A stretch of 64,000 nt of DNA. Source: Ensifer sp. MPMI2T (lineage in GTDB: Bacteria; Pseudomonadota; Alphaproteobacteria; Rhizobiales; Rhizobiaceae). Position numbers and translations under genes: made by a program. Under the pieces are notes generated by a model. It worked only from the letters and a program-made list of their open reading frames with translations, ran no database searches and was not told where the DNA came from. Positions within the stretch are counted from its first letter, which is position 1; each line of letters begins with the position of its first letter. The DNA lies in assembly GCF_004827385.1 (NCBI RefSeq), contig NZ_SRXN01000010.1:124001-188000 (forward strand), in the 5' to 3' direction. This document shows, in pieces, positions 57,222 through 64,000 of this stretch.

Positions 57222-57881
57222 TTACGCGGTCGGCTGCTTCGTCTTCCGAAGATAGGGCAGGACCGTTTCGAACGAACCAAAGCGCTGGATCGCATCCTCG
57301 TTGGATACCGCCGCGGTGATGATGACGTCCTCACCCTGCTGCCAGTTCGCCGGTGTCGCAACCTGGTGCTTGGCGGTCAGTTGGATCGAGTCGATCGCAC
57401 GCAGGATCTCATTGAAATTGCGGCCGGTGGTCATCGGGTAGGTGAGGATCAGCTTGATCTTCTTGTCCGGGCCGATGACGTAGACCGAGCGCACGGTGGC
57501 GTTGTCTGCCGGTGTGCGGCCCTCCGACGTATCGCCGGCGTCGGCCGGCAACATGTCATAGAGCTTGGCCACCTTGAGGTCGCGGTCGCCGATCAGCGGA
57601 TATTCGACGTCGAAGCCAGTCGCGACCTTGATGTCGTTCTTCCACTTGCTATGGCTTTCGACGGGATCGACCGAGATGCCAATGATCTTGACGCCGCGCT
57701 TGCGGAATTCGTTCTCGATTCCCGCCATGGCACCAAGTTCAGTGGTGCACACGGGTGTGAAATTCTTCGGATGGGAGAAGAGAACGGCCCAGCCGTCGCC
57801 GATCCATTCGTGGAAATTGATCGAGCCTTGCGTGGTCTCGGCGGTGAAGTCTGGGGCTGTCTGGTTGATACGGAGGCCCAT
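57222..57881 (-). CDS. 1-Cys peroxiredoxin (Prx6 family)
   Basis: The 219-residue AhpC/TSA-fold protein has the peroxidatic motif HPKNFTPVCTTELG (T42, C45) and the long Prx6-type C-terminal domain with ILTYPMTTGRNFNEILR. No resolving cysteine is visible, which fits the 1-Cys class. It reduces peroxides. ATG 57881 follows AAAGGAG and begins the fold (MGLRINQTAPDF); longer upstream reading to 58103 is not conserved. No OxyR site is obvious in its 417-bp upstream gap. Confidence 0.94.
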   Translation of the reverse strand: MGLRINQTAPDFTAETTQGSINFHEWIGDGWAVLFSHPKNFTPVCTTELGAMAGIENEFRKRGVKIIGISVDPVESHSKWKNDIKVATGFDVEYPLIGDRDLKVAKLYDMLPADAGDTSEGRTPADNATVRSVYVIGPDKKIKLILTYPMTTGRNFNEILRAIDSIQLTAKHQVATPANWQQGEDVIITAAVSNEDAIQRFGSFETVLPYLRKTKQPTA

Positions 57882-58161
57882 GGTCTGCTCCTTTGCGGCT
57901 GGCAATTTACGTTTGCGCAGGATAGCGCAATCGTGGCGCTTTTCGAGGAGGAAACGTGCGGGAACGATCCGCAAAAAGAATGTCAGCGCCGTGAAATACC
58001 GCTTTTGGAGAATAAAATCGCTCGGGCACACGCAGTGCTGGTAGTCATCGAAAAGTGCTCGAAGAAGGCAAACGCTTTCGTAGCGCGCGAAGCGCCTAAC
58101 CATAACGCTCCGAGCGGTTTTCCGCCCGCACGTGCCTCAACTTAGGATCGATTGCGTTTGT
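57882..58161. other. Non-coding stretch upstream of the peroxiredoxin gene
   Basis: About 280 bp without a supportable gene, containing the peroxiredoxin promoter region. The reading frame continuing upstream from 57881 lacks family similarity. The right side of the same gap is occupied by two repeats (58162-58302). Confidence 0.6.
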
Positions 58162-58187
58162 GATTTTGGGTCGAGTCGACCCAAATC
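58162..58187. repeat. 26-bp palindrome, second copy
   Basis: GATTTTGGGTCGA followed by GTCGACCCAAATC, the near-identical partner of 32320-32346. One A is missing from the right arm. Flanks also match (CGTTTGTG left, ATCGTGA right). It directly precedes the ~113-bp repeat. Confidence 0.85.
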
Positions 58188-58189
58188 AT

Positions 58190-58302
58190 CGTGACTAATG
58201 CATGTCGCCCAGAAGTGTGCAGCGGTTTTGGGACAACGACGTGCATAAAGACAAGGATCTAAAGCGCGTCGCATGAGTTCGATTGAACGCGACGCGCTTT
58301 AG
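58190..58302. repeat. Dispersed ~113-bp repeat, copy 2
   Basis: CGTGACTAATGCATGTCGC, GTGTGCAGCGGTTTTGGGAC and the end hairpin with arms CTAAAGCGCGTCGC and GCGACGCGCTTTAG. It corresponds to copy 1 at 48548-48661. The terminal TTTAG again supplies the TAA stop (58299-58301) of the leftward neighbour, here the helicase gene. Confidence 0.9.
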
Positions 58303-60179
58303 TATTGCCTGTTCTTGGCGTTGGCGCGTTTCGTTTTGGGTTTGAAGCCGCCAGCGTCCTTTTGCGCTCCCGGCTTGCCCTTCTTTCCCCGAGGTTTGTC
58401 GTCCCGCTTCTCAGGACGTGCATCCTCGGCAAAGGCCGGTTTCTTGTCGAACTTGCGCTTCGGCTTGAAGTCCTCGCGTGCTGCGTCGGCGGTCCCCTTC
58501 TTCGCGAAGCCGGGCTTTTCCTGTCGCGGCTGGGAGAGATCCGGGGTGCCCGCGAGTGCCTTGACGCGGATGCCCTTTTCCAGCGTCCGGTTTGGACCGA
58601 TTGCCGAGAGGAAGCGTTCGGCGCCTTCGGCCGTCAGTTCGACATAGGTCTCTTCCGGTTGCATCCGGATCGCGCCGATGTCGCGCTTGGAAAGCTTGCC
58701 GTGGCGGCACAGCATCGGGATCAGCCAGCGCGGCTCGGCATTCTGCTTGCGCCCGACCGAGAGCGAAAACCACCTGCCGTCGGTGAAGTCGGCGCGCGGT
58801 GCGCTGAAATCGTCGCGCGGAGCTACGGCAGCATCGCGCCGCCCTTTCCTGCGCTCGTCCGCGAGCGATACATCGGCAAGATCTTCCGGCGCCGAGTGAC
58901 CGGAACGGAACTGCCGCACGAAGGCGGCTGCCAGTTTCTCTGCGCCGTGACGGTCGATCAGGGTCCGCACGATCGCCTGTTCGTCCTCGCGCAACGGCTC
59001 GTCGAATGCGGGATCAGCGACGATGCGCTCGTCGTCACGGCTCATAACCTCGTCCGCTGACGGCGGTTTCGCCCAGGTCGCGGTGATGCGCGCATTTTCT
59101 AGAAGCCTTTCGGCCTTGCGGCGTGCATTAACGGGGACGATCAGCGCGCTGACGCCCTTCTGGCCCGCACGGCCGGTGCGTCCGCTTCGATGCAGCAACG
59201 TCTCGGGGTTGGTCGGCAGATCGGCATGGATCACCAGTTCCAGCCCGGGCAGGTCGATGCCGCGTGCCGCAACATCCGTCGCTATACAGACGCGTGCGCG
59301 GCCGTCGCGCATCGCCTGCAGCGCGTGGGTGCGTTCGTTCTGGCTGAGTTCGCCGGATAGCGCCACGACCGAGAAGCCGCGATTGTTGAAGCGGGCGGTC
59401 AGGTGATTGACCGCCGCACGGGTGGAACAGAAGACGATCGCATTCTTCGCCTCGTAATAGCGAAGTACGTTGATGATCGCGTTCTCGCGGTCGCTGGGCG
59501 CGACTACGAGCGATCGATATTCGATGTCGCCGTGCTGCTTCTGTTCGGATGCGGTGCTGATACGTATGGCGTCCCGCTGGTAATTCTTGGCAAGCGTTGC
59601 GATCGAGCGCGGCACGGTCGCCGAAAACATCAGCGTGCGCCGGTCCGCCGGCGCCGCTTCGAGGATGAACTCCAGATCCTCGCGAAAGCCGAGGTCCAGC
59701 ATCTCGTCCGCCTCGTCGAGCACAACGGCGCGAAGTGCCGAAATGTCGAGCGAATCCCGGCGGATGTGGTCGCAGAGACGTCCCGGCGTGCCGACGACGA
59801 TGTGGGCACCGCGTTCGAGCGCGCGCCGTTCATTGCGCATATCCATGCCGCCGACACAGGAGGCGATGGTGGCGCCCGCCACCTCGTAGAGCCATTCGAG
59901 CTCGCGCTTGACCTGCAGCGCCAGTTCGCGCGTTGGAGCAATGACGAGCGCGAGCGGTGCGCCGGCTGCGCCGAAACGCTCTGTGGCGCCCAGCAGCGTC
60001 GGGGCAAGCGCCAAGCCGAAGGCCACGGTCTTGCCGGACCCGGTCTGGGCGGAAACCAGCGCGTCGGTGCCATCGAGCGCCGGATCGAGCATTGCCTTCT
60101 GCACCGGCGTCAGCTCGTTGTAACCGCGTCTTGCCAACGCTTCGGCGATCGCGGGCGCGATCCCTTCGAACTCAGTCAT
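58299..60179 (-). CDS. DEAD-box RNA helicase with DbpA-like RNA-binding domain
   Basis: The 626-residue protein has the Q motif (YNELTPVQKAML), Walker A SAQTGSGKT, DEAD box VLDEADEMLDLGF, SAT, and the C-terminal helicase motifs VAARGIDLPGLELVIHADLP and HRSGRTGRAG. A DbpA/CsdA RNA-binding domain follows (about 490-565), then a basic disordered tail (K, R, G and D rich to the end, FKPKTKRANAKNRQY). It probably acts in ribosome assembly or cold-stress RNA remodelling. The stop codon lies in the terminal hairpin of a dispersed repeat. The 152-bp gap upstream follows the DUF805 gene on the same strand. Confidence 0.93.
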   Translation of the reverse strand: MTEFEGIAPAIAEALARRGYNELTPVQKAMLDPALDGTDALVSAQTGSGKTVAFGLALAPTLLGATERFGAAGAPLALVIAPTRELALQVKRELEWLYEVAGATIASCVGGMDMRNERRALERGAHIVVGTPGRLCDHIRRDSLDISALRAVVLDEADEMLDLGFREDLEFILEAAPADRRTLMFSATVPRSIATLAKNYQRDAIRISTASEQKQHGDIEYRSLVVAPSDRENAIINVLRYYEAKNAIVFCSTRAAVNHLTARFNNRGFSVVALSGELSQNERTHALQAMRDGRARVCIATDVAARGIDLPGLELVIHADLPTNPETLLHRSGRTGRAGQKGVSALIVPVNARRKAERLLENARITATWAKPPSADEVMSRDDERIVADPAFDEPLREDEQAIVRTLIDRHGAEKLAAAFVRQFRSGHSAPEDLADVSLADERRKGRRDAAVAPRDDFSAPRADFTDGRWFSLSVGRKQNAEPRWLIPMLCRHGKLSKRDIGAIRMQPEETYVELTAEGAERFLSAIGPNRTLEKGIRVKALAGTPDLSQPRQEKPGFAKKGTADAAREDFKPKRKFDKKPAFAEDARPEKRDDKPRGKKGKPGAQKDAGGFKPKTKRANAKNRQY

Positions 60180-60331
60180 ATCTTGTCTTTCGGATTTCGG
60201 TCTTCACGCCGACGGACGAGCGGACTTGGATCAGGTCGTCATCAGGCGTCGATTGCCGCGGCCAACACGTCGCGGGCCTGTTCATGGCGCGCTACATACG
60301 CGGCGCGAACGCCAATGTACAGGCGGAATCT

Positions 60332-60715
60332 TTAGCGACTCGGGCCGTTGTTGGGGCCGCCGAATTCGTTCTCGCCCGTCATGCCCGGCCACAGACAGAG
60401 CGCGATGAACACGATCGGGCTCAGCACCGGAATGAAAAGGCAGAGCGCCAGCGGGCCGGGATAGCCCATGTCATGCAGGCGCTTGATCGCCAGCATGGCG
60501 ATGGAAACGGTCGAAAGGACGCCGGAGACGATGAGCGCCAGTGTCCAGAGCGCCAATGCGGTGTCCTCGTTTTCGTTCTTCAGCATCTGCATCAGGAAGA
60601 CGCAGCCGACGAGGAACCAGAAAAGCCAGGAAAGGAAGAAGGGCAGGCGGCCGATGCGGCCGGAGGGGCTGAAGAACAGCCAGGTCATGCTCGGCTGTTG
60701 CCCCTCCTCGGCCAT
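60332..60715 (-). CDS. DUF805 family membrane protein
   Basis: The 127-residue protein has about four membrane segments and the family signatures LFFSPSGRIGRLPFFLSWLFWFLVG, IKRLHDMGYPG and the C-terminal WPGMTGENEFG. Function is unknown. ATG 60715 is 5 bp past the dapD stop, so it shares the dapD transcript. After its TAA the frame stays open for another 29 codons (see findings). Confidence 0.85.
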   Translation of the reverse strand: MAEEGQQPSMTWLFFSPSGRIGRLPFFLSWLFWFLVGCVFLMQMLKNENEDTALALWTLALIVSGVLSTVSIAMLAIKRLHDMGYPGPLALCLFIPVLSPIVFIALCLWPGMTGENEFGGPNNGPSR

Positions 60716-60719
60716 CGCA

Positions 60720-61577
60720 TCAGTCTCTGAGCAGTTCGTTGATACCGGTCTTGGCGCGCGTCTTCTCGTCGACACGCTTGACGATGACCGCGCAATAGAG
60801 GTTCGGCGCCGGTTGGCCGTTTGCCATGGTCGAGGCGGACGGCATCGAGCCTGCCACCACGACGGAATAGGGCGGCACTTCGCCGTACGTCACTTCACCT
60901 GTCGCTCGATCGACGATCTTGGTCGACTTGCCGATGAAGACGCCCATGCCGAGAACCGAGCCTTCGCGCACGATGCAGCCTTCGACGACCTCAGAGCGGG
61001 CGCCGATGAAGCAGTTGTCCTCGATGATCGTCGGTCCCGCCTGCATCGGCTCCAGCACGCCGCCGATGCCGACGCCACCGGAGAGGTGCACGTTCTTGCC
61101 GATCTGGGCGCAGGAACCGACGGTTGCCCAGGTATCGACCATCGTGCCCTCGCCGACATAGGCGCCGAGATTGACGAAAGACGGCATCAGGATCGCGTTC
61201 GGCGCAATATAGGCCGAGCGGCGGACGACGCAGTTCGGAACAGCGCGGAAGCCGGCCTTCTCGAATTCGTTGACGCTCCAACCGTCGAACTTGGACGGAA
61301 CCTTGTCCCACCAGACCGACTCGCCGGGGCCGCCCTTGACGAGCTCCATCGGGTTCAGGCGGAAGGACAGAAGAACGGCTTTCTTCAGCCACTGATTGAC
61401 GGTCCAGGTGCCGTCCTCACCGCGTTCGGCGACGCGGGCCTTGCCGCTGTCGAGCAGGTTCAGCGCCGCTTCGACCGCTTCGCGGACCGCGCCGCGGGTG
61501 CCGGTATTGACGGCTTCGCGATCGTCGAAGGCGGTCTCGATGGTCTGCGACAGAGAGGCAAGGTCGTGGGTCGTCAT
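60720..61577 (-). CDS. dapD: 2,3,4,5-tetrahydropyridine-2,6-dicarboxylate N-succinyltransferase
   Basis: The 285-residue left-handed beta-helix acyltransferase has an N-terminal helical domain (about 1-95), hexapeptide repeats (about 105-240, with [23 protein letters not shown]) and a short C-terminal domain. It succinylates tetrahydrodipicolinate in lysine/diaminopimelate synthesis, upstream of DapE (49.2 kb). The DUF805 gene follows 5 bp after its stop. The 305-bp gap before it holds a RIME copy. Confidence 0.97.
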   Translation of the reverse strand: MTTHDLASLSQTIETAFDDREAVNTGTRGAVREAVEAALNLLDSGKARVAERGEDGTWTVNQWLKKAVLLSFRLNPMELVKGGPGESVWWDKVPSKFDGWSVNEFEKAGFRAVPNCVVRRSAYIAPNAILMPSFVNLGAYVGEGTMVDTWATVGSCAQIGKNVHLSGGVGIGGVLEPMQAGPTIIEDNCFIGARSEVVEGCIVREGSVLGMGVFIGKSTKIVDRATGEVTYGEVPPYSVVVAGSMPSASTMANGQPAPNLYCAVIVKRVDEKTRAKTGINELLRD

Positions 61578-61612
61578 CGGAATTCCTTATGTTCGGCGTT
61601 GTCGTGCAAGCT

Positions 61613-61718
61613 CTACTGCATAATTCCTTAAATCGGAACCGATTTGAGGACAAAGTTATGCAGCAACTCAAAGTGCTACAGCGACCTCACGCGTCTCGAT
61701 GACGCGTTGCGCCGTAGA
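61613..61718. repeat. RIME element, complete but diverged copy
   Basis: CTGCATAATTCCTTAAATCG with CGATTTGAGGACAAAGTTATGCAG, then CTACAGCGACCTCACGCGTC with GACGCGTTGCGCCGTAG. It sits between the divergent dapD and LOG-family genes, so it lies in or near their promoters. The rest of the 305-bp gap shows nothing recognisable. Confidence 0.8.
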
Positions 61719-61882
61719 GGCATAAATCTGAAAAGTTGAAGCGCTTTTGGCTCCGATCTCTCAGCAGGACTTGGCAAACTTCCGTGTTTCCGGCAGTAGG
61801 GACGCCTCTATGACCGAGGAAACACGACAGGGCGCGTCCGGACGAGATGCCGTCTGTTCGAAACGCGACGGGAAGATGAAAT

Positions 61883-62782
61883 ATGGCACGCATGAAGAAG
61901 CGCAATCTGCGCCGCAAGGATGGGGTCTGGGATCCGCTGGCCGACAGCTCGCAGAGCAGGCTGCGCGCCTCGACCGTGCCGCTGACGCCGCAATCGGCCT
62001 CGCCGACCTATCGTCTCGCCTATGTCGACGATGATTTTCTCTGCCGCGAAGAATTGAGGCCGGTACGTCTGCAACTCGAGCTCCTGAAGACGGAGATGAT
62101 GCTCGAGGAACGGGGAATCAACTCGACCGTGGTGATGTTCGGCGGCGCGCGCATCCCCGAGCCGGGCGGCGAGGCCTGGGCGGCCAAGAACGATATCCAG
62201 CGCAAGAACCTCGAAGCGGCATCGATCTACTACGACGAAGCACGCAAATTCGCGCGGATCTGCTCGGAGCAGTCCGCCAAGCTCGGCCACAAGGAATATG
62301 TCATCGTCACCGGCGGCGGTCCGGGGGTGATGGAGGCGGGAAACCGCGGCGCAGCGGATGCCGGCGCCCCTTCGATCGGCCTCAACATCGTGCTGCCGCA
62401 CGAGCAGGCGCCGAACCGCTTCGTGACGCCGGAATTGTCGTTCAATTTCCACTATTTCGCCATTCGCAAGATGCACTTCCTGCTGCGCGCGAAGGCGGTC
62501 ACCGTGTTTCCAGGCGGCTTCGGCACGCTCGACGAATTGTTCGAAACGTTAACGCTGATGCAGACGGGCCGTCTGGCCCTAGTGCCGCTCATTCTTTTCG
62601 GCGAAAAGTTCTGGCGCACTATCATCAACTTTGAGGCGCTGGCCGAGTTTGGCACAATCGCCCCGAACGACGTCGATCTCGTGCATTTCGTCGAGACCGC
62701 GGAGGAGGCCTGGGAGATCATCGCCCGGTTCTACGAGAGCATTGATCCGCGGTCGGTACCGATGGCGTCGGGCCGGCGCTAG
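61883..62782 (+). CDS. LOG-family (TIGR00730) Rossmann-fold nucleotide phosphoribohydrolase
   Basis: The 299-residue protein has the nucleotide-binding VTGGGPGVMEAGNRGA and the active-site PGGFGTLDELFETLT of LOG/lysine-decarboxylase-like proteins. About 75 residues precede the conserved core, beginning with basic MARMKKRNLRRKDG. Family members release adenine or cytokinin bases from nucleoside monophosphates; in non-plant-interacting bacteria many act in nucleotide salvage. Whether this one makes cytokinins is not shown. It is divergent from dapD and convergent with the EF-hand gene. Confidence 0.9.
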   Translation: MARMKKRNLRRKDGVWDPLADSSQSRLRASTVPLTPQSASPTYRLAYVDDDFLCREELRPVRLQLELLKTEMMLEERGINSTVVMFGGARIPEPGGEAWAAKNDIQRKNLEAASIYYDEARKFARICSEQSAKLGHKEYVIVTGGGPGVMEAGNRGAADAGAPSIGLNIVLPHEQAPNRFVTPELSFNFHYFAIRKMHFLLRAKAVTVFPGGFGTLDELFETLTLMQTGRLALVPLILFGEKFWRTIINFEALAEFGTIAPNDVDLVHFVETAEEAWEIIARFYESIDPRSVPMASGRR

Positions 62783-62791
62783 ACCTACGGG

Positions 62792-62828
62792 CGTCTCGCC
62801 CCTCTTTCATGGCAAAGAGGGCGAGACG
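62792..62828. terminator. Bidirectional terminator between convergent genes
   Basis: CGTCTCGCCCCTCTTT (62792-62807) pairs with AAAGAGGGCGAGACG (62814-62828) over 15 bp with one bulged C and a six-base loop. The A/T ends next to the loop give no T-run outside, so it may depend on stem stability. Confidence 0.8.
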
Positions 62829-62835
62829 GGTCGCA

Positions 62836-63360
62836 TCAGACCTTTCTGGTAAAGTCGGTGGCGTCGATCATTCCGTCGCCATTGCGGTCGCGGCGCTTGA
62901 ACATTCTCTCCGCGGCACTCGCCACTTCGGCGGCGCTGAGAGCGCCGTTGCCGTCGGCATCGATGCGGGCGAAGGCACGCGGCCGCATCCCTGGCAGCAT
63001 GGCAGGGCGAGCCTCGCGGAGCTTGGCGAGCGCCTGGTTCCGCTCCGCGTCGGTCTTCGTCCGGGCGTCGCGCCATGCTTTGCGCGCCTCGCGGAATGCC
63101 TGGCGCTTTGCCGCGATCTCGTTGCGGCTGATCTCACCGTTGCCATTGGTGTCGAAGCTCTTGAAATTGGTCGAGATCCGCGCCTGGAGCTCCTGAAGGG
63201 AGACCTTGGAATCGCCGCTGGTGTCGAGACGCTTGATCATGCGCTCCGCGCGCTGTTCGGGCGTAGGTTTGCTTTTGGCTGCAAAAGAAGGTGTTGAAAG
63301 ACCGGTCAGTGCCACGGCGAGGATGGTGGCGCCGAGAATGAAAGTTCTGCTGCGCATCAT
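62836..63360 (-). CDS. Secreted EF-hand calcium-binding protein
   Basis: The 174-residue protein has a Sec signal peptide (TFILGATILAVALTGLSTPSFA, cleavage near residue 28). Four EF-hand loops in two pairs follow: DTSGDSKVSLQE, DTNGNGEISRNE, DADGNGALSAAE and DRNGDGMIDATD. A basic helical linker of about 40 residues with RPAMLPGMRPRA separates the pairs. It is expected to bind calcium in the periplasm or outside the cell. Its partner is unknown. Rhizobia have related EF-hand proteins such as calsymin, but that one is longer and repeats differently. Confidence 0.88.
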   Translation of the reverse strand: MMRSRTFILGATILAVALTGLSTPSFAAKSKPTPEQRAERMIKRLDTSGDSKVSLQELQARISTNFKSFDTNGNGEISRNEIAAKRQAFREARKAWRDARTKTDAERNQALAKLREARPAMLPGMRPRAFARIDADGNGALSAAEVASAAERMFKRRDRNGDGMIDATDFTRKV

Positions 63361-63482
63361 GCTTCCTTTCGATCAGTTATCCTGAGCAAAGGATAGGCGA
63401 GTGCAGCCCCGGCACCAGTTAAACTTTGGTAATTTAAGTCTCTGGCGGAAAAGCGGTTTTTCAGCGGCTTAATCGTGTTGCG

Positions 63483-64000
63483 TCAGGTTTGCGCCACGAC
63501 CCGCCGCAGGAACCCGGCGAGGTTCTCGGTGACGTAATCGATCTGCTCGTCCGCGTCGCTCGACGTCTCCCAGGCCTCGGCGAATTCGTATTCGAGATTG
63601 CGCGGCACGAGCAGCACGGTCTTCATGCCGAGCGCTTTCGGGATCACAAGATTGCGCGGCAAGTCCTCAAACATGACGGCGTTGCGGGTGTCGACGCGGT
63701 GAAGGCTCATGAACTTGTCATAGGTGTCGCCGGCAGGCTTCGGCACGAAATTGGCGGCGACGATGTCGAAGATGTCGTCGAAGTGGTCGAGAATGCCGAG
63801 TGCGCGCGCCGTCATCTGCGCATGGGCGACGCTGCCATTGGTGAAGATGAATTTGCGTCCCGGCAGCGTCTTGATCGCCTCGCCGAGCGCGGGATCGGCC
63901 GGAACCACGCTGTAGTCGATCGCATGCGCCCTCTCAAGGAAGTCGTTCGGATCGACGCCATGGTGGATCATCAGCCCCTGCAGCGTCGTGCCGTGGTCGC
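63483..64000 (-). CDS. Pyrimidine 5'-nucleotidase (HAD superfamily), N-terminus beyond the window
   Basis: The visible 172 residues include GTTLQGLMIHHGVDPNDFLERAHAIDYS, the HAD motif II region FIFTNGSVAHAQMTARALGI and motif III FEDLPRNLVIPKALGMKTVLLV, as in Sdt1-like pyrimidine 5'-nucleotidases. The reading frame stays open to the window edge and the N-terminal DxD motif lies outside. It dephosphorylates nucleoside monophosphates or related sugar phosphates; exact substrate not known. Confidence 0.88.
   Translation of the reverse strand, partial: DHGTTLQGLMIHHGVDPNDFLERAHAIDYSVVPADPALGEAIKTLPGRKFIFTNGSVAHAQMTARALGILDHFDDIFDIVAANFVPKPAGDTYDKFMSLHRVDTRNAVMFEDLPRNLVIPKALGMKTVLLVPRNLEYEFAEAWETSSDADEQIDYVTENLAGFLRRVVAQT

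Noticed and set aside
57882-58103. 74-residue extension of the peroxiredoxin
   Set aside because: AAAGGAG directly precedes ATG 57881 and the peroxiredoxin fold begins there.
1-64000. Prophage, insertion sequence, integrase attachment site, CRISPR array, toxin-antitoxin or tRNA genes
   Set aside because: No transposase, integrase, spacer-repeat array, tRNA cloverleaf or paired small toxin/antitoxin frames were found on either strand.

Overview
The window is a stretch of core chromosome from a high-GC alphaproteobacterium of the Rhizobiaceae, most likely Sinorhizobium (Ensifer). Three things point there: the gene order olsB - tme - mutS - glnD - murJ - trpS - NifU-like - tsaB - rimI - olsA - miaB - phoH - ybeY - corC - lnt - PraR-like - metK - trmB, which I recall from the S. 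meliloti chromosome; the two ornithine-lipid genes; and at least six intergenic copies of the two-palindrome RIME element of rhizobia. The species cannot be fixed from the sequence alone. No prophage, insertion sequence, CRISPR array, tRNA or rRNA gene was seen.

Left part (1-13 kb): a frameshifted LuxR-type regulator remnant, then a leftward block lptC-lptA-lptB-rpoN-hpf-ptsN (LPS export, sigma-54, ribosome hibernation, nitrogen-type PTS). This is followed by rightward sppA-like, ihfB and LapA-like genes, an orphan CoxG-like gene, two rRNA/tRNA methyltransferase genes overlapping into lspA, and a hybrid histidine kinase with a degenerate plus a true receiver.

Middle part (13-41 kb): olsB, a possible small RNA or 3' UTR ending in a strong terminator, the malic enzyme tme (leftward) and a long rightward series. 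That series covers mismatch repair, nitrogen sensing (glnD), lipid II flipping (murJ), Fe-S assembly, t6A synthesis (tsaB), ornithine lipid acylation (olsA), tRNA and rRNA maturation (miaB, phoH, ybeY), lipoprotein acylation (lnt) and SAM synthesis (metK, with a 24-bp palindromic operator candidate). A leftward hsp20-DUF1150 pair has a good heat-shock sigma factor promoter. A nucleoside hydrolase gene follows.

Right part (41-64 kb): a dCache chemoreceptor with a CheR-docking tail, rbsK, rmuC, def-fmt-truA, a membrane protein with dapE, and an RND efflux operon. The first gene of that operon is an alpha/beta-hydrolase-fold protein in which all three catalytic positions appear replaced; a LysR gene is divergent from it. 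Then come a 1-Cys peroxiredoxin, a DEAD-box helicase, a DUF805 protein, dapD, a LOG-family protein, a secreted EF-hand protein and a pyrimidine 5'-nucleotidase cut by the window edge.

Most genes are ordinary housekeeping genes. The points most worth a second look are the apparently dead hydrolase in the efflux operon, the pseudo-receiver in the hybrid kinase, two copies of a ~113-bp repeat that each supply the stop codon of the neighbouring gene, the candidate RNA downstream of olsB, the metK operator, and the hsp20 promoter and leader. No clearly new multi-gene system was recognised.
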